Below, piece by piece: positions 34,246-43,906 of a stretch of 64,000 nt of DNA; the stretch's first letter is position 1, and the number at the start of each line of letters is the position of its first letter. The translations under genes and the position numbers were made by a program. Where the stretch lies: NCBI GenBank assembly GCA_011799875.1, contig CM022303.1:276654904-276718903 (forward strand), read 5' to 3'. The stretch is from Thinopyrum elongatum (lineage: Eukaryota; Streptophyta; Magnoliopsida; Poales; Poaceae). Below the pieces are notes generated by a model. The model had not been told where the DNA came from. It saw only the letters and a list, made by a program, of their open reading frames with translations, and did no database searches.

Positions 34246-37200
34246 ATGGCGCCCGCCGGGAAGTCAAAGCATGTGGACTAGGTCGCAGCCTCCTCATCTC
34301 TCCCGTCGGCGCTCACGGCCTCCGCCATTGCCAAGGAGGGGGACCTCGCCCCGGTGCTCCCGCTGACAGCGGGAGACACCAATGAGTGGGGCCAAACCCT
34401 GATCTGGTGGGGCACAACGTAGTAGAATACCTTGGCGAAAACAGTCTACCCTTTGTTCCTCCACAGCATCTTCGCAGGGCTCGTCTCGCCCTTCTCGGAA
34501 TTCTTCACCGCCGTCCTCAAGCACTACAAGATCCAGGCGCTGCATCTCCAGCCCAACTCCATCCTGCTCCTGTCCATCTTCGCCTTCTACTGCGAGGCCT
34601 TTGTGGGCATGAGGCCCATGGTGGCCCTCTTCCGCCATTACTTCAGATTGCGGCTCCACGACCGGGAGCAGCGTTCCACATGCACCTCCTTCATTGCGGT
34701 CCAGAAGGGGAATGTGCTCCAGAAAGCCGGGAAGAAGGTGGAAGGCTTTCGGCATCGCTGGGTCTTCTTGGATGTCAAGGGCCTCAACCCGCTCCTGGAG
34801 CTCCCAACGGAGCTGCCCGAGCGGATCCCGGCGTGGGGCTCCGCGAAGCTCACCGACCCCCGGGCGAGACCCATATTGGAGCGGATAGCCTCGGATATGG
34901 AGGCCAAGGAGCTGACCGGGGCGATGATAGTGAAGGAGTTCTTGACACAGCGCCTGGCGCTGCTCCAGTCGCACTCGAAGCCCCTATGGGAGTACCAGGG
35001 CGCTAGTGACGATGTAAGGCTGCGCTCCACCAGCTTGACGCACGGAGAGCTTGAGGCGGCCTTGGACGCCCTGTTAGGCAGCATCCTGGCGGACATACCC
35101 GAGGCATGCGCCTCGTTGTACCGCCACGACGACCGGGAGGCTTTGGTCGCCGCCATGCCCGTCTTCAACGACCAGGGGCTTGACCCGCCCGTCAACCCCA
35201 ATTCCCTCGTGGAGCTATCCTCCGGCAACAGCAGCGACGAGGAGGACTCGGAAGAGACCAAGGACGATGGCCTGACGGGGGCATCCCCTCCATTGCAGCG
35301 CGAGCTTCTCCGCAACCTCGAGGATGATGACGACGCCGTGGATTCTCCGGTCATGGACTCCCCTCGCTCTGCTAGGGTCCTCAGGCGATGAGCGCCCACT
35401 CCCCGGACCACGTGAGCATCTGGCCTGGCGGCCACAGGGAAAGGCGCGACTGTGCCCCCTGCGGAGGGCTCCTCACGTCCTATCAGGGCGGTCGCGGGGC
35501 GGTCCCATCTTCGCTCGACCCGAAGCTGAAAGACAGGGCGGTCCCTGCTGGGGCGGACACAGCCTCACCGGCCGGGACCCCTCGGGGTGACCTCCTCACC
35601 TCTCCAGGCGGCAGCGCCACGATGGAGCCAGTCGAGGAGCCCCCCGCCCGGCCCCTAGACGCGGCCAAGGCCGCACCGAAGGAGAGCAGGGGCGCACCGA
35701 CCTTCCCCAAGAAGGAGAAGAAGAGGAAGTGGATCGCGCCCGAGGAGTAAGTAACCTACCTGGCTTTTGATCAAGCATAGATTGCGCATGTGTTCATAGC
35801 ACTTTCCCTCTTGATGACCAAGAGTGGTGACGTGACGAAGAAGAAGAAGGTGAGTACTGAGCTGAAGGAGCCCCCTGTCCTGAGGGCGCCGTCAGCCTCC
35901 GGTCGCGGCCGTGGCGGGCGCGGAAGTGCATCGCGCCAGCTCAGCACAACCCTTGGGCGCTCAGGCGGCATCGTGCCCGAGCGCACGGGCATACCACCTG
36001 CCCCTAGCACCTTGCCAATGCCGCTTGGGAGACCGACCGCCGAGGATGCGGGGGTTCATGAGGTGGCACTGCTTGCCGCGGCCATGGCAACCCCGGTGCT
36101 GGTGGAGGGGGTGACTCCTCGCCCCCTTCTGGCGGAATCCGCCCTTGAGGGCGCGGGGACGCAGCTTCAGGCAGAGCTAGCCCCCGTGGGCCAGCAGGCT
36201 GTGAAGTCGTCAGCCCTCGTCGTGCTCGAGAAGAGCCTAGAGTCTCCGGTACCCCAAGCCGACCGTGCCACTACTTCCTTGGCCACAAAACCAGCCGACG
36301 TGCCAGCGCTGCCTCCTCGTCATACCCTCGCGCTCGCGAACTGTGGCCCCCTGATCAGGCCCGGGGCCTTGGATGAAGCCTACACCGTGCTCGGCCAGAT
36401 CCGGGCTGACCTTCAAGACGCCGACACGTGCCTCGTGAGGGAGCGCCTAGGGCTCATCTCGGGGTGGCTCCAGGCCGACACAGCTGCCAGGACGGCCTAG
36501 GGCTGGGCCGAAACCGCCACCGCGGAGAGCAGGAAGGAGGCCGCCGAAGCCAAGGTGGCTCATGATGTGGCACTAGCCAGTGCTGCGTCTGCCGAGAAGC
36601 GTTGCGGCGAGGCGGAGGCCAATCTGAAGGCCATTTGGGAGGAGCAAGTCGCGCACGCACAACAGCTGCAGCAGAAAGAAGATGACCTCAAGGCTCACAA
36701 GGCGAAGCTCGCGGATTGTGACTCCGCGCTCTCGAAGGTGACCGCTGACTAGGCCACGGAGCGTGGTCGCTTGACCAAGCTGAAGGAGTAAGTGGTCGAG
36801 GCCCAGACGTCCCACGCCAAGCACGTCTCTGAGGCGACTGCCCGGCTGGACACCAGGGAGAAGACCCTTGCTGCCGCTGAAGGGAAGGCGGCCACGAAGC
36901 GTGATGCCTTCCCCTCCATCGAGCTCAGGGCTCGCCAGGCGCTGTGCTCCATCTGCAATGGAGGATTTAAGGAGCCTCTCGCGACCCCTGAGGGCGGCTA
37001 CACAGGGCTCTCCTCCAAGCTTGCTGAGGCGCTCGAAGGCACTGCCGCCAGGGTGGATTCCATCCTGGAGGACGAGTGCCGCGACCTTTCCTCCACGACC
37101 ACGATGCGCACCTTCGGCCACCTTTACCTCCGTGACCCCCGGCTTCAATTTCGACGTGGTGATTGGCCCAGTTGCTCCCGAGTCTTGTGCCGCCACGGCG

Positions 37201-37381
37201 GCGGCCGTGAAGGACCATGTGGACGCGCTAATGAAGAAGTTCACCTGCATCCCTAACGCCGAGCCCTCGGCAGTGGAGGCAAGCGGCAGCGACAACGGCG
37301 GCGGCAGCGATGTTGTTGACGAGCTCGCCACAACTGGGACAAACGGTGGTGACGGCCATGGCGATGACGACCCCTCCTCCT
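34246..37381 (+). pseudogene. Antisense spliced gene of element B (Transposase_28-like plus coiled coil)
   Basis: The homologous start ATG is at 34246, but the frame hits TAG at 34279-34281. The main frame 34432-35391 has VYPLFLHSIFAGLVSPFSEF, LHLQPNSILLLSIFAFYCEA and FRHYFRLRLHD, the PF04195 'putative gypsy type transposon' core, then RWVFLDVKGLNPLLELPTEL and MIVKEFLTQRLALLQ. An acidic Ser/Asp tail follows. An intron is likely: donor GA|GTAAGT at 35747, acceptor ending near 35824. The second exon (35825-36500) is Pro/Ala-rich, ends in CGPLIRPGALDEAYTVLGQI and is closed by TAG. Further stretches (36555-36752, 36792-37256) give a coiled coil and a conserved C-terminal block with CSICNGGF. The gene is interrupted by several stops and a frameshift near 37150. 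Neighbouring element E has the same layout. Confidence 0.7.
35747..35824 (+). other. Predicted intron in antisense gene (element B)
   Basis: Donor GAGGA|GTAAGTAA and acceptor ACCAAGAG| keep the frame across the junction. Element E has an intron at the same codon (60214-60285, 72 bp) with donor GATGA|GTAAGTAC and acceptor GTGACCAG|. Confidence 0.55.
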
Positions 37382-37945
37382 AGATTTCACCCTGCAACAC
37401 TTATCATGCCTCGTGGAGGCGTAAGACTTTGTTTGAATTTGCAAAACATTCGGTGCTTGTAATAACTGTTTGAACTCTATGATTTCCTTTTCGTGCTTTG
37501 TTTCCTTCTTGTTTGCCTTTGTGCTTTGCGTCAGCAGGGCCCAGCCCCGCGCATACCTCGACCGTCGTTGGGACGTCTGGTCGCGATGCCAGGACGAAAC
37601 CAAGGGGCGAGGGGCTACGTGACTAGTGAGGCCCCTGAGTCACGATGATCAGGGGTCCCCCTTGACGTACGAGCGACCCTCATGAAGGAAACATGGGTGG
37701 CGGCGAGGTTAATCCTAGAGCCCTTCATACCTTTCTGTGCCAGCCTTCGCTTGGGAGGGGCGCGAGAAGACCAGGTACCAGGGACCTGGTGAGGTGGCGT
37801 GCGCCAGGCCTGGCCTGAGCGTAGCCCCCGTGTCTAGCCCCCTCGCACGCGCATCCCGGGGGAATACTGCGTGATAGGGCCGTGTGAAGAGCCGAGAGGC
37901 CATCATGAGGTTGGTGCAGCCCCTAGGGCGCCCTCAGTTGTTTAT

Positions 37946-38137
37946 CCACCAGCGCAGAGCATGGGGCTTCCACTTGGGCGTGGGCATAGTCGCTACTCGA
38001 CCGTGTCATTCGCCAGCGCGGAGCATGGGGCTTCCTCTTGGGCGTGGCCATAGTCGATGTTCGATCGTGTCGTCCGCCAGCGCGGATCATGGGGCTTCCA
38101 CTTGGCATGGGTAGGGAGCTCTGTGTTAGAGTCTCTA
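37946..38137. repeat. 64-bp tandem repeat, three copies (element B)
   Basis: Copies start at 37946, 38010 and 38074 (CCAGCGC(A/G)GAGCATGGGGCT core), exactly 64 bp apart, as in element A at 146, 210 and 274. Confidence 0.8.
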
Positions 38138-38387
38138 GGTGTGTACAACCCTATTTCGTTCGTACGCGTGACTAGCTCGACAGAACTTGAGGAGGTGTAT
38201 CTGGGCACTCTTGAGCCAACGCGGGACTCAAGAGTCCCTACCCCAAGGCGGGTTGCGCCTTAATCTTCTGGCGCAGAGTGCGCTGACAAAACCTATGTGA
38301 TGGGGGCAACCTGCGCCGAGTGAACCTTCGGAGGCCATCGCATGAGAAGGCCAAACACCAAGTACCCCAGGAGGTGACGTGAATGGG

Positions 38388-38712
38388 GCCGGCCCACCAA
38401 ACAGAGCTTGGCCGCTTGGGATTATCGACACTGCAGGGATGGACCCGAGCACAGACACCGTGCCCAGTCTTCTCATGCAACAATCCCGAGGAAGAACACC
38501 CGGCGTGCGGCTCCCGTGATGGCGAAGCGCCGAACTGTGGTTGTACGAACCGGGCCACGCGCCCTGACTCACCCACTCTTGATTAGCTCATGTGAGGCGA
38601 AGGCACCAAGGACCCCAGGAGGTGAAGTGCATAGGAGCTGGCCCGCGAGACAGAGCTCGGTCGCTTGGATTTATCAACGCTGCAGGGATGGACCCGAGCA
38701 CAGACGTTGTGC
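38388..38712. repeat. Duplicated ~75-bp motif, 248 bp apart (element B)
   Basis: Segments from 38388 and 38636 share ACAGAGCT(T/C)GG and GCAGGGATGGACCCGAGCAC. Same arrangement as in element A. Confidence 0.65.
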
Positions 38713-39055
38713 CAGCCCTTAATCATGAGGCAGTCGAGGGCGGGGTTGTGAGGGAGCAGCGACATTCATGGTGATGAAGCCCCAGGAACGCAGGTTGGAA
38801 TACTTTGGAAATTCATCAAAGGCAGAGCCAGTCCTGATACATGCACAAAATGATACAGCTGCAGGGACGGGCCCTGACAGGTTGAGGATAATGCAGCCCG
38901 AGGGGCGCCCTCAATTGAACAAAGCAAAAGGTCACCTGGCAATGATGCTGTTGAAGCGTCGAGGTAGTCGATGAAGCTTGATCCTCACGAGCCTGTGGGC
39001 TCTGGAGGCTCGCAAGACTCGCGAGGTCCTAGGGCTCACGACGGTCCGGGGCCTC

Positions 39056-39325
39056 CTAAGCCATCACCACCTGACGTCGAGCCTCGTGAGACGCGTGCAC
39101 GGCCTGCGCGAGGCGCTGGTACGTAGCGCCCACGTTCATGAGGCCAAAGGACATGCGGACGTAGCTGCAGGGGTAGCCCACACTCCCGCCAACGCGCGAT
39201 GGCCAGAAAAGGCCTTGAGACGCGGCCCTGTTGAGACCCAGGATGTTGACGTAGACGTGCAGCCCATCGCCCATGTCGGGGGCGGCAGCTGCACTGGGTG
39301 GTGCGGGGCGACGCTCGCCACGCAT
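39056..39325 (-). pseudogene. Reverse transcriptase remnant, catalytic core deleted (element B)
   Basis: The frame contains HVYVNILGLNR followed shortly by CSYVRMSFGLMNVGATYQR, that is the CVD-x2-LN and MPFGL-NAGATYQR motifs without the LDAYSGYHQ-type segment between them and without YVDD. The joining residues (VGG/VGR ... GYPCSYV) are the same type as in element A, so both copies derive from one deleted ancestor. Confidence 0.75.
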
Positions 39326-39468
39326 GGCTTGCGCCTCCTGAAGCTCCTCGGTCGCCTTGGTGATGAATTCTCACGTCCTTGGCGCCTCATGCCTCGCTCC
39401 TTGCTTGTGGGGGCACGCATCGAAGCACGCCTCCAGGTGGTGCCCGAGCACCTCCCTCATCACACTGG

Positions 39469-40434
39469 TCAGGTCATAGGCTCTCCAGACGGAAGCCCCC
39501 GAGCCCGTCCTGAGTAAGGTGCCGGGTGTGCCTTCCTATGCGGTAGGAAGGGGCGCGCCGACCACAGGCGCGGAGCCTGAGGCCTCGCTAGCGGGATTCC
39601 TGGTCTTCGGACGCCTCTTGGGAAGAAGCTGCTTCTTCTTCGCAGGGGTGGCCTCGAGAGGCAGGACGCTGCCCTCGTCATCAGAGTTCTCGGCCTAGCG
39701 GCACGGTAGGCATGCTCAAGAGAACAGACCGCGTCCTTCTCATCGCAGGCGACCGTGATGATGCCGCTGCACCCCGGCATCTTGAGGACGTTGTATCCAT
39801 GGTGGGTTGCTGCCACGAACTTGGCGAGGGTAGGGTACCCGAGGATGGCGTTGTACGGGAGGCCGATGTGGGCGATGTCAAAGTCGATAAGCTCGGTGTG
39901 GTAGTTGTCGCACTTCCCGAAGGTGACGGGGAGGCGCACCTGCCCCAGGGGTGTGGTGGAGCCATGAGTCACCCCTGAGAAACGGTTGGTGGGCTGGAGT
40001 TGGTCATAAGGCACTTGGAGCGTATCGAATGTTTCCATAGAGAGGACGTTGAGGCCAGCGCCACCATCGATGAGAGTCTTGGTGACTGCCATGTTGCTGA
40101 TGGTGGGCGTGCAGAGCATGGGGAACACGCCGGCAGTGGCCGCGCACTTGAGGTGGTCCTTGGAGTCGAAGGTGATGGCGTACTGTGACCACCTGAGGGG
40201 GTGCACGGCCTCAAGCTTCGGGAGGGCCACGTTCACCTTGCGAGAGAACTGCTTGAAGACGCGGTTCGAGGCAGGGGCCTGAGTGCCCCCAAGGATGCAG
40301 GCGATCACGCAAGGTTCTTGGAAGCCCCCAGCCCCATCGTCCTGATGGTTGTCATCGTTCCTTCTTGGCAGCGGCGACAGCGGAGGGAGGCCGGCGTTGC
40401 CCTGCGGATGAGCCTCACAAGGCTGGTCACGCAA
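39469..40434 (-). CDS. Retropepsin-like domain and linker (element B)
   Basis: A 321-residue open frame. Residues 1-90 are the linker after Gag (containing RWSQYAITFDSKDHLK). Near residue 120 is LIDGGAGLNVLSMETFDTL, the protease active site with D-G-G where A has D-S-G; LPYNAILGYPTLAKFVAATH follows as the ILG block. The frame beyond about residue 250 is Arg/Pro-rich and probably read-through after a frameshift. The Met start is internal; translation is expected as part of a Gag-protease polyprotein. Activity is uncertain because of the altered triad, although D-G-G is seen in other plant elements. Confidence 0.65.
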   Translation of the reverse strand: MRDQPCEAHPQGNAGLPPLSPLPRRNDDNHQDDGAGGFQEPCVIACILGGTQAPASNRVFKQFSRKVNVALPKLEAVHPLRWSQYAITFDSKDHLKCAATAGVFPMLCTPTISNMAVTKTLIDGGAGLNVLSMETFDTLQVPYDQLQPTNRFSGVTHGSTTPLGQVRLPVTFGKCDNYHTELIDFDIAHIGLPYNAILGYPTLAKFVAATHHGYNVLKMPGCSGIITVACDEKDAVCSLEHAYRAARPRTLMTRAASCLSRPPLRRRSSFFPRGVRRPGIPLARPQAPRLWSARPFLPHRKAHPAPYSGRARGLPSGEPMT

Positions 40435-40512
40435 GGGGCCCTCACGAGGCTCGTCACGCCAGCGATCCTCTCGAGGCTGGTCGCGCCAGTCCTGACGGGG
40501 GTTGCGGCTGTC

Positions 40513-41981
40513 CTAGCGGCCTCCTCCACAACCGTAGCCTCGGTCGCTACGCTCGGGGAGGCGACCCAGGCGCTCGTCGTGGATCGCCCTGAGCTCCTGG
40601 CAGTCACTGGTGTTGTGGGTGTGGACGTTGTGGAAGAAGCAGTATGGACGGTTATCCTTGGCTGGTTCGTCGCGGTCTCGACCGCGCTTCAATTCAGGTT
40701 CTGCTGCCAGCACGGTGGGGCCTTTGCACTTCACCTCCTTGACCTTGGTCTTCTTGTCTTCAGGATCGGCCTCAGGGTGCTTGAGGAGGGAGAGGCGGCC
40801 TTCTTCAGCCCTGGCGCACTTGTCAGCCAGGTTGAATAGCTCCAGAGCTGAGCAAAGGTCATCATGGATGGCGAGCTCCTTGCTCATCTTGACGTCGGTT
40901 ATGCCCTCTGTGAACGCGGAGATGATGGCTCGTCGGATGCCTTCGGGACCTTGAGGCGGACTTGGTTGAAGCGCTGCATGTACTTCCGGAGGGTCTCGCC
41001 TGGCTGTAGCTTCACGCGCCGCAGGTCGTTGATGGTGAGGGCGTGGTCGTGGGTCCCTTGGAAGTTGACAATGAAACGCTCGTGGAGCTCGTCCCATGAG
41101 GAGATGGATCCCTCGGGGAGGTGCATGATCCAGGAACGCGCGCCATCCTTGAGGGCCATGGGAAACCAAATCGCCATGACCTTGTCTTCGCTGTTCGCCG
41201 CTTCGATGCTCAACGCGTAGAGCTGGAGGAACTCCGCGCGGTCATGGGTGCCATCATAGCGCGGGGGCAAGTCGGTTTTGAACTTGACCGGCCAGATGAC
41301 GCGGCGTAGTTCGCGAGAGAAGGCATGGCAGCCCGGCGTGGCACGGTCTTGACGCCCAGGCGGGGCAACCTCCAGCGCGGCCCGGTCCTAACATTGACGC
41401 GACGGTGTGGGGAGTGCGCGTGCGTCGTGCTGCGGCTGCTGCACAACCTGGCAACTGGCCTCGTCCCGCGCTGGAGCCGGGGCCGCACGCGGTGGGTCGT
41501 GCTAACGCGCATCATGCCCTGGGTCGATGTCAGCGCTACGCCAAGGTGGAGGTGGAGGAGCGCCATGCGCCACTTTGCCCGCACGAGATGGCGAAGGGCG
41601 GAGCAAATGGGAGGGCGCCGGGGCCTCGCCGACGGCGTTGACGAGCTCGGTGATGCGGCCCAGCCAGGCGTCGTAGCCCTCGTCGGCGGGGCGGTAGCGC
41701 AGCAGTTCCCGTGACATGAGGAGCGTGGCCTGTGTGTTCGCTGGCCCGCGGAGAGCATGGGAAGACGACGCCGTGACGGGGGTGAGGGAAGGCGTGGTGG
41801 TGCGGCCATCATGCGGCACGAAAGGAGGCAACGAAGAATCCTGCTGCTCATGAGCAGCAGGGTCAGTAGCAGCATTGACCACCGGGGAAGTGGAGCGACG
41901 AGGGGCGCCGCGGCCCGCCGGGGCCGTCTGAGCGACACCAGCGGCCCAGCGCTCGGCGCGGACATGGCGAGCTTCAGCCAT
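40513..41981 (-). pseudogene. Gag pseudogene (element B)
   Basis: The likely start ATG is at 41979-41981 (Met-Ala-Glu-Ala-Arg), matching A. The leader runs to about 41502 (contains LLRYRPADEGYDAWLGRI). The core Gag in 41270-40899 has RYDGTHDRAEFLQLYALSIE, WFPMALKDGARSW, SWDELHERFIVNFQGT and LRKYMQRFNQVRLK. A frameshift near 40930 moves the rest to the frame ending at 40513, with NLADKCARAEEGRLSLL and the CFFHNVHTHNTSDC C-H-H-C cluster. The leader and core are also separated by a stop near 41502. Confidence 0.75.
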
Positions 41982-42037
41982 GGGCACGGTGGAGGGAGAA
42001 CGAAGCATGGTTGATGATGAGACGGAGCTTCGACACA

Positions 42038-42055
42038 CCCCTACCTGGCGCGCCA
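42038..42055 (-). other. Primer-binding site, tRNA-Arg type (element B)
   Basis: The plus strand reads CCCCTACCTGGCGCGCCA, two bases before the LTR at 42058. It ends with the tRNA CCA and agrees with a tRNA-Arg(CCT) 3' end from memory. Confidence 0.7.
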
Positions 42056-42057
42056 AA

Positions 42058-42932
42058 TGTCGGAATCGGGGCTCCACGGACCCAAAGGTTCAAACTCTGG
42101 AGCGTGTACGAAGGATCTCGCTTCACTGGGATGCTCTACTGGCTACACCCAAGGCCCGATCTCACCGAGTGTGCGCGATCGTAGAGAAGGGAAGAACACG
42201 GAGATTTACCCAGGTTTGGGCCACCTTGCGGTGTAAAACCCTACTCCTGCTTTTGGAGGATTGGCCTCACGAGGAGGTTGAGGATGAACTAGTACAGTGG
42301 ATGAGCAGCCTCGCGGGGGCTCAGGTGATGAGGATGGATCAATCCCTCTCTATGGTGGAGGCTAGTCTATATTTATAGTGGCCTTGGTCCTCTTTCCTCA
42401 TCGCTCTGGCGGGAAGGGATTCCACAATGGCCAATTTTGAAAGGAGATAGGAAGTACATCTTATCCTGACGAAAGGTGGTCTTCGCCTTCAAAGCTTCTG
42501 GTCACGATGTAGCAGTGGGATCGGCGATGACATCCATCCTGCCGAGCTCGTGGTCTTGGTCTCGTTGCACCAGAATGGAAAACTTTGGGGCCTTCCTCGG
42601 GAACCTGCGCCTGTCCTAGCTTCCTTAGCACAGAAGAGGAAACTGTCCCTCTGCGCCCGCTGGCGCCCGCCTGGCCTTGGTCGTCATGGCTCATGTCATC
42701 ACGGCCTCATGAGGCGGGGCACCTGCATAGAGATCTTGGCTCCTCGGGAGGCAGGCTTGGGGAGCTGCTTCTCTGGAGATCTTGGCGTTGCTCGCCTCAC
42801 GAGGCCCAGGGGGTCCTCGCGAGGGTCTTCCTCATGTAGTCTTGTAGCTGGGCCTTGCCGGGCTGTCGACGGGGCCACGCACTGGGCCGCAGGCAGGCAA
42901 GTCTGGGTACCCCCGATCCCAGAACACCGACA
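42058..42932 (-). repeat. 5' LTR of element B (875 bp)
   Basis: TGTCGGAATCGGGG to AGAACACCGACA on the plus strand, then the TSD TGGGT. A minus-strand TATA box, CTATAAATATA, is at 42368-42378. Confidence 0.9.
42368..42378 (-). promoter_or_regulatory. LTR TATA box (element B)
   Basis: CTATAAATATA on the minus strand, upstream of gag in the 5' LTR. Confidence 0.5.
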
Positions 42933-43256
42933 TGGGTAAACAAATTATTGTTGAGCAATTGATAGAAAAGCGCAAAGTTATGACGATATCTAAGGCAATG
43001 ATCATGAATATAGGCATCACGTCCGTGACAAGTAGACCGACTCCAGCCTACATCTACTACTATTACTCCACACATCGACTGCTATCCAGCATGCATCTAG
43101 AGTATTAAGTTCATAAGAATGGAGTAACGCCTTAGGTAAGATGACATGATGTAGAGGGATAATCTCAAGCAATATGATGAAAACCCCTCTTTTTATCCTT
43201 GATGGCAACAATACAATACGTGCCTCACTACCCCTACTATGTCACTGGGTGAGGAC

Positions 43257-43906
43257 TAGGGATGAAAACAGAGCGGAAACGGATGGAACTAAGTGCTACC
43301 ACTTTTGTTTTCATATATTTTTGCGGAAGCGGAAACGAATACAGAAACCCCGGAAATGAATACAGAAACAGATACTATCGGAAATGGACAAAGAGCGAAT
43401 ACAAAGCGGACACGAAAACGGAAATGGGCATTGACCGGAATTTAAAATCCACTTGAATTGTAGAGAAATACACAAAAAATAAACAAATTTAATGATTTGT
43501 TAACATGGCTACAAAATAATAGCATTATGTTAGCAACTTAGCATAGTATTGTAGTAGTACTGAACAATTACGTACATGCTCAAGCTAAGTAAATATGTGG
43601 TAATAGAAGTTGGGCCTCATATGATCCATTCTACTCATTGTGTCATTGTGTGTTGTATGGTGGTTGGGCTACAAAGCAGACATAGACCTATAGTAAAAAC
43701 GGAAATTCCATATTCACGAAAACGGAAAGTTCCCTTTCCATGTCTGTTCCACCGGAAAACACCGTTCTATTTTTGTTTCCGTTTCCGCATAAAAAATTCC
43801 ATTTCCACTTCTGTTTTGCAAATTTCCGTTTCTGTTTTCATATTTCCTCTCTGTTTCCATTTTTCCTCCAGAAAAGCGGAAAGTTTCCACTCCATTTTCA
43901 TCCCTA
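43257..43906. mobile_element. Ds-like non-autonomous hAT transposon (650 bp)
   Basis: Terminal inverted repeats TAGGGATGAAAACAGAGCGG and (other end, inverted) TAGGGATGAAAATGGAGTGG match over 24 bp with three differences; the first 12 are identical. An 8-bp TSD GTGAGGAC is perfect at 43249-43256 and 43907-43914, the size made by hAT transposases. The repeats resemble those of maize Ac/Ds (YAGGGATGAAA). Inside, AAACGG occurs at 43277, 43416, 43697 and 43720 and its complement CCGTTT at 43779 and 43826, the hexamer known to be bound by Ac transposase. There is no transposase ORF (longest frames about 60-150 codons without domain). It interrupts the LTR of H; J, which lacks the insertion, shows the same LTR context. 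Confidence 0.9.

Larger units (their letters stand above)
37384..39035. other. Convergent non-coding region of element B
   Basis: Lies between the 3' ends of the antisense gene (plus) and the gag-protease-RT remnant unit (minus). It contains the 64-bp tandem repeat and the 75-bp duplicated motif described separately. The matching stretch in element A is 1-1190. No credible ORF. Confidence 0.6.
33051..42932 (-). mobile_element. Element B: complete non-autonomous Gypsy element with antisense gene
   Basis: LTRs at 33051-33921 (871 bp) and 42058-42932 (875 bp) and a perfect TSD TGGGT at 33046-33050 and 42933-42937 define a 9.88-kb insertion in the LTR of H. The minus strand carries primer site, gag, protease and a reverse transcriptase remnant (41981 to about 39036). 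The plus strand carries a spliced gene (34246-37381). Between the two converging units is a 1.65-kb non-coding stretch with tandem repeats. No integrase. In an autonomous relative the polymerase would fill this space. The LTRs differ noticeably in their first 130 bp (roughly 10% by eye), suggesting an old or heavily methylated copy. Confidence 0.92.
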
